Positions 1-7,919 of a stretch of 64,000 nt of DNA are shown here, one piece after another. The stretch lies in NCBI RefSeq assembly GCF_014360585.1, contig NZ_JACIXG010000011.1, forward strand, positions 1 to 64,000, in the 5' to 3' direction. Below the pieces are notes generated by a model. It saw only the letters and a list, made by a program, of their open reading frames with translations. It was not told where the DNA came from and searched no databases. Position 1 is the first letter of the stretch; every line of letters begins with the position of its first letter. The position numbers were made by a program, and so were the translations under genes. This DNA comes from Nocardioides sp. Lineage in GTDB: Bacteria; Actinomycetota; Actinomycetes; Propionibacteriales; Nocardioidaceae.

Positions 1-109
1 CGGTCGGCCGAAGCGTCACTCCCGTCGGCCGAGACGGCATCTGCGTGCCTTCTCGGCCGACAGAGTTGACGTCTCGGCCGACCGGGGTGACGTCTCGGCG
101 AGTGGTGTT
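1..109. repeat. 21-bp-period inverted repeat array, copy 1
   Basis: Units of 21 bp beginning GACGTCTCGGCCGA run rightwards at 47-67, 68-88 and 89-109. Reverse-complement units occupy 1-41. The two halves meet at a small hairpin tip, GGCA (37-40 region) and TGCC with a six-base loop. The last unit supplies the stop codon of the minus-strand amidase (108-110). The array probably continues left of the window. The same layout recurs at 6578-6710, and a one-directional version at 52190-52275. Function is unknown; termination at gene 3' ends is an inference. Confidence 0.75.
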
Positions 110-1514
110 ACCAGCCGGGCGGAAGGCGGTGGTCCCAGAGGGCGGCGGCCTCGATCTGGGCGGAGAGGGAGAGCAGCAGGGACTCCTGGGCGGGGCGGGC
201 GGCGAGCATGACGCCGACGGGGAGGCCGGAGGGGGTCCAGTGGAGGGGCAGGGAGATGGCGGGCATGCCGGTGACGTTCCAGGCCGAGGTCCAGGGGGTG
301 AACTCCTTCTGCGCCTGGAAGTCGGCCGCGGGGTCGGCGTCATTCCGGATCGCGCCGACGAGGGGCGGCGGCGTGGCCAGGGTCGGGGTGAGGACGGCGT
401 CGTAGGGGGCCAGCGCCTCCAGGGTCGCGGCGGCGTACCGGCGCAGCTCGGCGAGCGCAAGCCCGAACTCTGGCCCGCTGACCGCCTCTCCCCGCTCGGT
501 GAGCCAGCGAGTCAGCGGCCGGATCTGGGATCGCTGGTCCGGGGCGAGGTTGACCACCGACATCGCGGTGCCGACGGCCCAGACCGTCTCGAAGACGGCG
601 ACCGCCTCGACCGGCAGCGGACGAGGGATGTCGATGATCTCGTGGCCCAGCCACGCCAGCAGCGTCGAGGCGTTCTCCCACGCGGCGACACACTCGGCAT
701 CGACGGCGGTCTCCGCGATCAGCGGCTCGATGAACCGGGCGATGCGCAGCCTTCCCGGCGGCCGCTCGCACGCGTCCAGGAACGGGAGCTGCTCCTCGGG
801 CGCCCAGAAGGGATCGCCCGTACGCCGCCCCGCGAGCACATCGAGGAAGGCCGCCGCGTCCCGCACCGACCGAGCGATCGGGCCGGCGGTGGCGAGCCCG
901 GCCGCGTCGCCGTACATCGGCGACGGGGAGATCCGCCCGCGGGTCGGCTTCAGGCCGACCAGGCCGCAGCAGGAGGCCGGGATCCGGATCGAGCCGCCGC
1001 CGTCGGAGCCCTGCGCGACCGGCACCAGTCCGGCGGCCACCGCCGCGGCAGCGCCTCCGGAGGAGCCACCGGCGATCCGCGTACGGTCCCAGGGGGTGAC
1101 GGCGGGCGGGGCCACATCAGGCTCGGTGTAACAGGGCGAACCGAACTCGGGGGTGTTGGTCTTCCCGAGCGAGATCATCCCGGCCGCCTCGATCGACAAG
1201 GTGACGTTGTCGGAGACGTCGGGGACGAAGTCGGAGTAGACCGCCGACCCGAAGGTCGTGCGGACCCCGCGGGTCAGATTGAGGTCCTTGATCGCCGTCG
1301 GCACTCCCCACAGCGGTGAGGCGCCGACCGGTTTGACCACGAGCTCACGAGCGCAGGTCGAGATCCGCTCCTCGGCCACGGTGACGAAGGCGCCGACATC
1401 GTCGAGCCGCGCGATCCTGTCGAGATAGTGCTCCGCGAGCTCTCCCGGAGAGATCTCGCATCGATGCAGCAGCTCTCCCTGTTCCAGGGCGGTCAGATCA
1501 TGAAGTTCGGCCAC
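108..1514 (-). CDS. Amidase signature family enzyme
   Basis: 468-residue amidase signature hydrolase, presumably splitting an amide or carbamoyl bond; the substrate cannot be read from the sequence. The Ser-cisSer-Lys triad is complete: Lys76 in AIKDL, Ser152 in GGSSGG and nucleophile Ser175 in DGGGSIRIPAS. Length is normal for the family, and no signal peptide is seen, so it is cytosolic. The start is GTG at 1514, with a TAGCCT -10 hexamer at 1521-1526 and six bases between, so the mRNA is probably leaderless. The stop codon lies in the 21-bp repeat array. It differs from the GatA at 47808-49304 and has no GatB/GatC neighbour, so it is not a tRNA amidotransferase subunit. Confidence 0.9.
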   Translation of the reverse strand: MAELHDLTALEQGELLHRCEISPGELAEHYLDRIARLDDVGAFVTVAEERISTCARELVVKPVGASPLWGVPTAIKDLNLTRGVRTTFGSAVYSDFVPDVSDNVTLSIEAAGMISLGKTNTPEFGSPCYTEPDVAPPAVTPWDRTRIAGGSSGGAAAAVAAGLVPVAQGSDGGGSIRIPASCCGLVGLKPTRGRISPSPMYGDAAGLATAGPIARSVRDAAAFLDVLAGRRTGDPFWAPEEQLPFLDACERPPGRLRIARFIEPLIAETAVDAECVAAWENASTLLAWLGHEIIDIPRPLPVEAVAVFETVWAVGTAMSVVNLAPDQRSQIRPLTRWLTERGEAVSGPEFGLALAELRRYAAATLEALAPYDAVLTPTLATPPPLVGAIRNDADPAADFQAQKEFTPWTSAWNVTGMPAISLPLHWTPSGLPVGVMLAARPAQESLLLSLSAQIEAAALWDHRLPPGW

Positions 1515-1536
1515 CCCTGTAGGCTAGATCACATCC

Positions 1537-2487
1537 CTAGCGCCACTCGTCCTCGAGCATCGCGTAGCTCACCAGTGTCGCCCACTCACCCTTGGTCCAT
1601 TTCACGTCACGCTCGACCGCCTCCTTGCGCATCCCGAGCCGCTCGACCACCCGCGCCGAAGCGACGTTGCGCTCGTCGACCCTGGCGATCACCCGGTGCA
1701 GACCGAGCCCGTCGAACGCCAGCCCGAGCAGCGCCCGAGCCGTCTCGGTGGCGAATCCGCGCCCCTGGAACTCGGGGTTGAAGGCATACCCGATCTCCCC
1801 CGACCGCTGCTCCTTGCTGTGCCAGAAGAGCACGGCGTCACCGATCAGCCGGCCCTCGTGCTCGACGGCGAGACAGAGCACCTCACCTTCGCGGCGCAGG
1901 ACGGAAGGACGCCTCTCGGGCGCGTACGCCTTCCGCAGCTGGTCTCGGTCACGCGGCACCGGCGGGATGTAGCGGCACACGTCCTCGAGCGAGAGATAGG
2001 CATGCAGGTCCTCGAGGTCACGCTCGACGTCTACCGGGCGCAGCGTCAACCGCTCGGTCCTGACCGGGTACTCCGGCGCCAGGGCGGGCTCGGCGAGCTC
2101 CTGGAAGAGGCTCAGGTGCAGGTCGGCGGGTCCGTCGAGACGCGCGTTGAGCGACTCCCACGGGGTGCGGGTGGGTGAGGCCACGAGCGCCGCGCCGCCT
2201 TCGACGAGCTGGTCGGTGACCGCGGCGGAGTCGTCGACCTCGAACGCCACGCGTACGTGCCCGGCCACCGGGCGCCCGACCTCGACCTCGTCGATGTACG
2301 CGTGCTGAGTCGGGTTCGCGAGCTCGAGCGTGGCCCGGCCGGCGTCGAGGATGATCACCTCAGCGCCGTCGGGGCCGGAGATGGCGGCCTGCTCGGGCAG
2401 CCCGAGGGTGTCGCGGTAGAACGCCACCGCTTCTTCGTAGTCCTTCGCCTCGACCACCACACGAAGCTGTCTCACGGGTCCGCTCAT
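1537..2487 (-). CDS. VOC (glyoxalase-like) and GNAT acetyltransferase fusion
   Basis: 316-residue two-domain protein. Residues about 5-128 form a VOC/glyoxalase-fold domain (RQLRVVVEAKDYEEAVAFY start, ending ADLHLSLFQE). Residues about 140-316 form a RimJ/RimL-type GNAT domain, with YPVRTERLTLRPV, the acetyl-CoA loop NPEFQGRGFATETARALL and the tail RNVASARVVERLGM. VOC domains bind metals or small molecules and GNATs acetylate amines, so the fusion may modify and sequester one toxic compound (inference). The ATG start has TACGTT at 2494-2499, six bases upstream, indicating a leaderless mRNA. It could be two genes joined, but the frame is open throughout and no internal start is obvious. Confidence 0.88.
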   Translation of the reverse strand: MSGPVRQLRVVVEAKDYEEAVAFYRDTLGLPEQAAISGPDGAEVIILDAGRATLELANPTQHAYIDEVEVGRPVAGHVRVAFEVDDSAAVTDQLVEGGAALVASPTRTPWESLNARLDGPADLHLSLFQELAEPALAPEYPVRTERLTLRPVDVERDLEDLHAYLSLEDVCRYIPPVPRDRDQLRKAYAPERRPSVLRREGEVLCLAVEHEGRLIGDAVLFWHSKEQRSGEIGYAFNPEFQGRGFATETARALLGLAFDGLGLHRVIARVDERNVASARVVERLGMRKEAVERDVKWTKGEWATLVSYAMLEDEWR

Positions 2488-2559
2488 GGCGGCAACGTAC
2501 GGCCTCAGGGCCCTTCGCGCACGCGATAATCGGTAGAGCGCGCACGCGACAAATGACGA

Positions 2560-2591
2560 AGGTCAGGTCTCCCCCCGGAGAGACCTGACCT
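2560..2591 (-). terminator. Hairpin after the FMN reductase gene
   Basis: Perfect 12-bp arms (2560-2571 and 2580-2591, AGGTCAGGTCTC and its complement) with an eight-base loop, 23 bases past the stop of the FMN reductase. The T-tract that follows on the minus strand is weak (TCGTCATTT). Confidence 0.65.
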
Positions 2592-2614
2592 CGTGGTGCC
2601 GCCTGGCTTGGGAA

Positions 2615-3154
2615 TCAGACGGCCGCGGGCGCGAAGCCCGCGAGCTTCTCTACGGCAGCCGCGAAGCGAGCCTGGACCTCGACGTCGGCGAACACGTCGA
2701 TCTCGTGGGCCGGCTGCGAGACGATCGCGTCCTCGACGACGATCCCGCCGGCGATGCCGACCGAGCGAGCGGCGTCGGCGTGCGCCCACTTGCCGCCGTA
2801 AGGGGTCGGGGTCACGCCGACGACGGAGACGACCTTGCCCTTGATGGCACCGGCAGCGTACGGACGGGAGAGCCAGTCGATCGCGTTCTTGAGCACGCCC
2901 GGGATGGTGGCGTTGTACTCCGGGGTCACGATCAGCACGCGGTCGGCCTCGGTGACCGTCTTGCGGAGCTGGGTCACGGCCTCGCCCGGGTCGGCCTCGA
3001 GGTCCTCGTTGAAGAACGGCAGCTCGCCCAGGCCCTCGACGATCTCCAGGGAGACGCCGTCGGGCGCCCCGGCGGCGAGCTTCTCGGCAAGCTTGCGGTT
3101 GGTGGACTCAGCGCGCAGGCTGCCAACGAGTACGGCGATGCGGGTGTCGGACAC
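2615..3154 (-). CDS. NADPH-dependent FMN reductase family protein
   Basis: 179-residue flavodoxin-like oxidoreductase of the NADPH-dependent FMN reductase family (azoreductase/chromate reductase relatives). The phosphate-binding loop GSLRAESTNRKLA is at about residues 11-23. The family motif VTPEYNATIPGVLKNAIDWLSR lies near the middle and the second flavin loop TPTPYGGKWA after it. It is expected to transfer electrons from NAD(P)H to FMN, quinones or azo compounds in the cytosol. The GTG start at 3154 is chosen because GAGGAG lies just upstream and because it begins at the first beta strand; a longer frame to 3349 would read into the cimA end. A TTCAA/TTGAA operator lies 27 bases upstream of the start. 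Confidence 0.88.
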   Translation of the reverse strand: MSDTRIAVLVGSLRAESTNRKLAEKLAAGAPDGVSLEIVEGLGELPFFNEDLEADPGEAVTQLRKTVTEADRVLIVTPEYNATIPGVLKNAIDWLSRPYAAGAIKGKVVSVVGVTPTPYGGKWAHADAARSVGIAGGIVVEDAIVSQPAHEIDVFADVEVQARFAAAVEKLAGFAPAAV

Positions 3155-3180
3155 GGGTTCTCCTCGAGTGACGCGGGAAA

Positions 3181-3202
3181 GTTCAATGTTGAACTGTTGA
3201 AC
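3181..3202. promoter_or_regulatory. Candidate operator upstream of FMN reductase
   Basis: GTTCAA-TG-TTGAAC (3181-3194) followed by another half site TGTTGAAC (3195-3202). Such TTCAA/TTGAA dyads are typical of MarR-family sites. It lies between the cimA stop and the reductase start, where the reductase promoter must be. No regulator gene is nearby. Confidence 0.45.
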
Positions 3203-3219
3203 ACCCTCCCGCCGGAGAT

Positions 3220-4830
3220 TCATTCCGCGACGACGGCACCCGCAGATGTGGCCTCGCTCACATGACGTCGTAGCCCGAAGGTGAGCCCGTCGACCAGCGC
3301 CTCCCAGGACGCCTCGATCACGTTGGACCCGACGCCCACGGTCGTCCACGAGGTCACCCCGTCAGAGGTCTCGATCAGCACCCGGGTCTTCGCGTCGGTG
3401 CCGTGGCCCTGGTCAAAGATCCGCACCTTGAAGTCGATCAGGTCGAAGTCGGCGACCACCGGGAAGGCGCGTGTGATCGCGGCCCGCAGCGCCTGGTCGA
3501 GCGCGTTGACCGGGCCGTTGCCCTCGCCGGTCTCGACGTGACGTACGCCGTCGGCGTGGATCTTCACGATCGCCTCGGTGGTCGACGCCGTCTCCGAGCC
3601 ACCACCGCGAGCCTCGGAGATGACCCGCCAGGACTCGACCTCGAAGTAGGCGGGGCGCGCGTCCTCGACCTCCTCGATCAGGAGCAGCTCGAAGGAGGCG
3701 TCGGCCGCCTCGAAGGTGTAGCCGCGCTGCTCGGCCTCCTTGACCCGCTCGGTCACCCGGGTCACCAGGTCGCGGTCGTCGGAGAGGTCGTAGCCGAGCT
3801 CGCGTCCCTTGAGCTCGATCGAGGCCCGGCCGGCCATGTCCGAGACCAGCAGCCGCATGTCGTTGCCGACGCCTGCCGGGTCCATGTGCTGGTAGAGGTC
3901 GGGGTCGACCTTGATCGCGGAGGCGTGCAGGCCGGCCTTGTGGGTGAAGGCGGAGGCGCCCACGTAGGGCTGCCGCCCCGCGGGCGGCACGTTGGTCACC
4001 TCGGCGACCGCGTGGGCGACGCGGGTCGCCTCGCCCAGCAGACCGGTCGGGAGCACCTCTCGGCCGAGCTTGAGCTGCAGGTTGGCGACCACGGAGACCA
4101 GATCGGCGTTGCCCGTACGCTCCCCGTAGCCGTTGATGCAGCCCTGGACGTGCATCGCGCCAGCCTCCACTGCGGCCAGCGAGTTGGCGACCGCGCACCC
4201 GGTGTCGTTGTGGCAGTGGATCCCGACAGCGCCCTGGGTGGTCTCGCGGACGTCGTGGACGACGTCGGAGACCCAGCCCGGCAGCATCCCGCCGTTGGTG
4301 TCGCACAGCGCGACGACCTCGGCACCGGCCTCGTAGGCCGTCCTCAGGACCTCCATCGCGTAGTCGCGGTTGGCCCGGTAGCCGTCGAAGAAGTGCTCGG
4401 CGTCGAGGAAGACCTGCTGACCCTCCTCGCGCAGGTGGGAGACGGTGTCGCGGATCATCGCGAGGTTCTCCTCGAGGGTGGTGCGCAGCGCGAGCTCGAC
4501 GTGGCGGTCGTGGGACTTCGCCACCAGGGTGACGACCGAGGCCCCGGAGTCACGGAGCGCGGCGACCTGGGGGTCGTCGGCCGCCCTCACCCCGGCCCTG
4601 CGGGTCGACCCGAAGGCAGCCAGGCGCGCGTGCTCGAGGTCGAGCTCGGAGACGGCTCGTTTGAAGAACTCGGTGTCCTTCGGGTTCGCCCCGGGCCAGC
4701 CGCCCTCGATGAACCCGACGCCCAAGCCGTCGAGATGCCGAGCGATCGCGAGCTTGTCGGCGACGCTGAGGTTGAGGCCCTCCTGCTGCGCACCGTCGCG
4801 CAGAGTGGTGTCGTAGACGTGGAATTCCAT
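3220..4830 (-). CDS. cimA: Citramalate synthase
   Basis: 536-residue citramalate synthase of the LeuA/homocitrate synthase superfamily. It condenses pyruvate and acetyl-CoA to (R)-citramalate, giving 2-oxobutyrate for isoleucine independently of threonine. The N-terminal TIM barrel has YDTTLRDGAQQEG (metal and pyruvate site), the IHCHND metal ligands and INGYGERTGNAD. The C-terminal half (from about residue 390) is the LeuA dimer regulatory domain, so feedback inhibition is likely. The barrel motifs fit CimA better than 2-isopropylmalate synthase. It works with leuB, ilvBNC, ilvD and ilvE in this window; leuC and leuD are not seen here. Expression is probably controlled by the leader at 4888-4969. 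Confidence 0.93.
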   Translation of the reverse strand: MEFHVYDTTLRDGAQQEGLNLSVADKLAIARHLDGLGVGFIEGGWPGANPKDTEFFKRAVSELDLEHARLAAFGSTRRAGVRAADDPQVAALRDSGASVVTLVAKSHDRHVELALRTTLEENLAMIRDTVSHLREEGQQVFLDAEHFFDGYRANRDYAMEVLRTAYEAGAEVVALCDTNGGMLPGWVSDVVHDVRETTQGAVGIHCHNDTGCAVANSLAAVEAGAMHVQGCINGYGERTGNADLVSVVANLQLKLGREVLPTGLLGEATRVAHAVAEVTNVPPAGRQPYVGASAFTHKAGLHASAIKVDPDLYQHMDPAGVGNDMRLLVSDMAGRASIELKGRELGYDLSDDRDLVTRVTERVKEAEQRGYTFEAADASFELLLIEEVEDARPAYFEVESWRVISEARGGGSETASTTEAIVKIHADGVRHVETGEGNGPVNALDQALRAAITRAFPVVADFDLIDFKVRIFDQGHGTDAKTRVLIETSDGVTSWTTVGVGSNVIEASWEALVDGLTFGLRRHVSEATSAGAVVAE

Positions 4831-4887
4831 GGCTCTTCTGTCCTCGGGCTGGGCTGGATCTGCGGTCAGGGGCTGTGGCTGGGCAAG

Positions 4888-4982
4888 AAAAAACCCTCTC
4901 GGGTACGAGAGGGTGGCGCGTCGAGCGGAGCTCGGCGCGCTAGCGAATGATGATGACAGACGTCGTCATGGCCCTGATCCTG
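4888..4982 (-). promoter_or_regulatory. cimA attenuator: leader peptide MTTSVIIIR plus terminator
   Basis: A nine-codon frame from ATG 4969 to TAG 4940 encodes MTTSVIIIR, with Val and three consecutive Ile codons. After it comes a terminator: 8-bp arms CCCTCTCG and CGAGAGGG (4894-4913) and six Ts (4888-4893), about 60 bases before cimA. A -10-like CAGGAT (4977-4982) lies seven bases before the leader ATG, so the leader peptide mRNA may be leaderless. The arrangement is that of ribosome-mediated attenuation sensing charged Ile-tRNA. An antiterminator fold was not computed. Confidence 0.8.
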
Positions 4983-5013
4983 CCACGAAATCTCCCTCAG
5001 TGGGACGGGCGTC

Positions 5014-6531
5014 TCACCAGCCGAGGAGCTCGACCCACCACGACTCGTCGCCGCCGGAGAACTGTGGGCCCTCCTCGGCAAGGGTCTGGATCGGGAAGAG
5101 AGCCAGGGTGAGGACCACCGCGAAACCGAGGATCCAGGGCACCCATCGCTCCGAGACCCGCCGGACCACCTTGGTCACCGGGTCGCGCAGCCGGTCGCGT
5201 CCGGAGCCGGTCCACAGCGCGACCACGAACGCCAGGCCTGCGAGGCCCAGAGCGGCCGGCAGGGAGAGCTGCAGGGCGAAGCCGATCAGCACCGCCGCCA
5301 CCACGAACCCGTATCCCCACATCCCCACCACGAACGTCTTCGGGAGCGAGCGGACCAGCCGCCAGGGGGCGCCGATCAGGAGGCGGGGCGCATCGTGCCA
5401 CTTGCGACCGCGATACCAACGCCACCTGCGCAGGTCACCGGCGGCCAGCGTCGCGGAGCGGATCAGCCAGGCCGCGCCGAGCACAGCCAGGAAGCCCACG
5501 CTCGGGAACGCGGCCATCACACCGACGGTGAAGGCGAGCAGACCGAGCCAGATCGCCCCGCGGCGCAGCTTCTCCAGACGGGCATCACGGCGACTGTCCG
5601 GGCGCCGGCCGAGCTTGCCGAGCGGCGGGAACGGCGCGGCCGGGGTGGTGGCCTTCTCCCGCTCGGTCCGGTCGCTGAGCGAGAGCTGCTCGACCGGCTT
5701 GTGCACGAACGGCCGACGCGGCGTACGCAGCCACTCGCGCACCTCGTCCAGCGTCGGGCGGTCGGCGGGATCGGGCGAGAGCGCCTGCCCGAGCAACCCA
5801 CGCAGCGGCTGCGGCACGCCCTCCAGGTCGTGCTCACCGCGCCGGGCCCGGTCCATCAGCTTCATCGAGTTGCCTTCGCCGAAGGGCGGGCGGCCGGTCG
5901 CCGCGTACGCCACGACGGCGGCCCACGAGTGCACGTCCGAGGCCGGGGTGGCCGGGTCGCCGACGGCGATCTCGGGCGGCAGGTAACCGGGTGTGCCGAT
6001 CAGCAGGCCGGTCACGGTGATCTTCGGATCGTCGGCCACGCGGGCGAGCCCGAAGTCGATCAGGATCGGGGTCCGCCCTTCGACGATGATGTTGGCGGGC
6101 TTGACGTCGCGGTGGAGGACGCCGACGGCGTGGCAGTCGGCGATGCCCTCGGCCAGGTCGCTGGCCAGCTGCTCGACCTCGTCGCTCGAGAGCACGCCCT
6201 CGTTGACGATCTTGTCGTGCAGCGTCGGACCCGGGACGTAGCGGGTCGCCAGCCACGGCACCTCGCCCCACGGGTCGGCCGCGACGACACCTGCGACCCA
6301 CCTGCTCCGCACCCGCTGCAGCGAGGAGACCTCGCGCGCCAGCCGCTGGCGCCCCTCCTCGTCCCCGACGAACTGGGTGCGCAGCACCTTCAGCGCCACC
6401 CGCTCACCGCTCACGCGGTGGCTGGCCAGGTGGACCCGGCCCATCCCGCCCTGCCCCAGCAGGGAGAGCAGGTCGTAGTCACCGACGCTCTCTCGTCGGT
6501 TCGCCTGGGGTAGGCGTGGGGCTGTCGTCAC
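5014..6531 (-). CDS. Membrane-anchored Ser/Thr protein kinase (PknB family)
   Basis: 505 residues. The kinase domain spans about residues 18-280 and has all key elements: GQGGMG loop (26-31), Lys48 in VALKV, HRDVKPAN with catalytic Asp142, DFG Asp159 and GTPGYLPPE. The C-terminal 200 residues carry about five hydrophobic segments in place of PASTA repeats: two near IWLGLLAFTVGVMAAF and FLAVLGAAWLI, then a pair around GMWGYGFVVAAVLIGFAL and PAALGLAGLAFVVALW, and one near WILGFAVVLTLALF. It is a multi-pass kinase with a cytosolic catalytic domain; ligand and targets are unknown. GTG 6531 is preferred over the upstream in-frame start because TAAGGT lies seven bases upstream, giving a leaderless mRNA. 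The cimA leader lies downstream. Confidence 0.9.
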   Translation of the reverse strand: MTTAPRLPQANRRESVGDYDLLSLLGQGGMGRVHLASHRVSGERVALKVLRTQFVGDEEGRQRLAREVSSLQRVRSRWVAGVVAADPWGEVPWLATRYVPGPTLHDKIVNEGVLSSDEVEQLASDLAEGIADCHAVGVLHRDVKPANIIVEGRTPILIDFGLARVADDPKITVTGLLIGTPGYLPPEIAVGDPATPASDVHSWAAVVAYAATGRPPFGEGNSMKLMDRARRGEHDLEGVPQPLRGLLGQALSPDPADRPTLDEVREWLRTPRRPFVHKPVEQLSLSDRTEREKATTPAAPFPPLGKLGRRPDSRRDARLEKLRRGAIWLGLLAFTVGVMAAFPSVGFLAVLGAAWLIRSATLAAGDLRRWRWYRGRKWHDAPRLLIGAPWRLVRSLPKTFVVGMWGYGFVVAAVLIGFALQLSLPAALGLAGLAFVVALWTGSGRDRLRDPVTKVVRRVSERWVPWILGFAVVLTLALFPIQTLAEEGPQFSGGDESWWVELLGW

Positions 6532-6577
6532 GGGACAAACCTTAACCGCCGCAACCGACACCGGCGGAGACCACGAA

Positions 6578-6710
6578 ACGCCGAAGCGTCACCCCGGTCG
6601 GCCGAGTGGGCATCCTCTGCCGTCTCGGTTCGCGGGAGTGACGCTTCGGCCTGCGTACGTGACGTCTCGGCCGGCGCGAGTGACGTCTCCGCGCTTCGCG
6701 CGGTTACTCC
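6578..6710. repeat. 21-bp-period inverted repeat array, copy 2
   Basis: The same layout as the array at 1-109. Units face left at about 6580-6611, then a tip with GGCA and TGCC and a five-base loop, then right-facing 21-bp units beginning GCCGTCTCGG, GACGCTTCGGCC, GACGTCTCGGCC and GACGTCTCC. It fills the gap between the kinase start and the ilvE stop (6722). Confidence 0.75.
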
Positions 6711-6721
6711 CTCGCTCGGCG

Positions 6722-7801
6722 TCAGACGATCTGGCGCATCCAGCCGAAGGTGTCCTCGGCGCGGCCGAACTGGATGTCGACGAGCTGCTTGCGGATGGTC
6801 CGCCAGACCTCACCGTCACCGGCCGAGGCGATGGAGCCGCCCTCGTGGACGAGCTCGCCGACCGGGGTGACCACAGCTGCGGTGCCGCAGGCGAAGACCT
6901 CGGTGATCTCGCCGGACTCCACGCCGGCCTTCCACTCGTCGATGGTGAACTTGCGCTCCTCGACGGTGTAGCCGAGCTTGCCCGCGAGCTCGATGATCGA
7001 GGCCCGGGTGATCCCCTCGAGGATGGTGCCGGTCTCGGGGGTGACGATCCGGCCGTCGGCGTGGACGAAGTAGAGGTTCATGCCGCCGAGCTCCTCGACG
7101 TACTTCCCCTCCTGCGCGTCCAGGAAGACCACCTGGTCGCAGCCGTTGGCCGTGGCCTCGGCCTGGGCGACCAGGGAGGAGGCGTAGTTGCCGCCGGTCT
7201 TGGCCGCGCCCATGCCGCCGCGGCCGGCGCGGGTGTAGTTCTCGCTGAGCCAGATCCGGACCGGCTTCACGCCGCCCTTGAAGTAGGAGCCGGCGGGCGA
7301 GGCGATGACCATGTAGGTCACGTGCTGGGCCGGGCGAACACCGAGGAACGACTCCGAGGCGAACATGAAGGGCCGCAGGTAGAGGCTCTTCTCGTCGCTC
7401 TCGGATGCCTCGGGGACCCAGCGGTGGTCGACCTTGACCAGGTCGAAGACGGTCTGCACGAAGTCCTCGATCTCGAGGACGGGCAGAGCCAGGCGCTCGC
7501 TGGAGCGAGCCATCCGAGCGGCGTTGGCCTCGGGCCGGAACGACCAGATCGAGCCGTCCTCGTGCCGGTAGGCCTTCATGCCCTCGAAGATCTCCTGGGC
7601 GTAGTGCAGCACGGCTGCTGACGGGTCCAGGCTGATCGGCGCGTACGCCTCGATGCGACCGTTGTGCCAGCCCTGTTCGGGCGTCCACTCGACGGTGAGC
7701 ATGTGGTCGGTGAAATGGTTGCCGAAGCCTGGGTTCGCCAGGACCTCCGCGCGCTGCTTGTCGGTGGCCGGTTGGGTCGACAATGTGGTGCTGATCTCCA
7801 T
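6722..7801 (-). CDS. ilvE: Branched-chain amino acid aminotransferase
   Basis: 359-residue fold-type IV PLP aminotransferase making Leu, Ile and Val from their 2-oxo acids with glutamate as donor. Visible family features are HYAQEIFEGMKAYR, RMARSSERLALP, the stretch AAKTGGNYASSLVAQ that follows the PLP region, EELGGMNLYFV, and the C-terminal ITEVFACGTAAVVTPVG phosphate-binding loop. Two in-frame ATGs exist. The -10 TAATCT at 7809-7814 leaves one base to ATG 7807 but seven to ATG 7801, so 7801 is chosen as a leaderless start. It is transcribed from its own promoter after the leuB terminator. Confidence 0.95.
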   Translation of the reverse strand: MEISTTLSTQPATDKQRAEVLANPGFGNHFTDHMLTVEWTPEQGWHNGRIEAYAPISLDPSAAVLHYAQEIFEGMKAYRHEDGSIWSFRPEANAARMARSSERLALPVLEIEDFVQTVFDLVKVDHRWVPEASESDEKSLYLRPFMFASESFLGVRPAQHVTYMVIASPAGSYFKGGVKPVRIWLSENYTRAGRGGMGAAKTGGNYASSLVAQAEATANGCDQVVFLDAQEGKYVEELGGMNLYFVHADGRIVTPETGTILEGITRASIIELAGKLGYTVEERKFTIDEWKAGVESGEITEVFACGTAAVVTPVGELVHEGGSIASAGDGEVWRTIRKQLVDIQFGRAEDTFGWMRQIV

Positions 7802-7870
7802 GACCATGAGATTAGTCCTGTTCTGCGAGGGCTGTGCTATCGCGGGCGGGGTAAGTGATGAGGACAGAGC

Positions 7871-7906
7871 AAGGGCCGGGCGCAGGAGAATCTGCGCCCG
7901 GCCCTT
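7871..7906 (-). terminator. leuB terminator
   Basis: Perfect 14-bp arms (7871-7884 and 7893-7906, AAGGGCCGGGCGCA and its complement) with an eight-base loop, starting 14 bases after the leuB stop. Very stable, with only a short T-containing tail on the minus strand. Confidence 0.8.
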
Positions 7907-7919
7907 CGAGGGTGAGCGG

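Noticed and set aside
1..109. Possible CRISPR array
   Set aside because: The units are contiguous with a 21-bp period, diverge from one another, occur in both orientations and have no spacers; no cas genes are nearby.
108..1514. Second gatA
   Set aside because: Amidase signature proteins are diverse; it lacks gatB/gatC neighbours, and a complete gatCAB is at 46318-49683.
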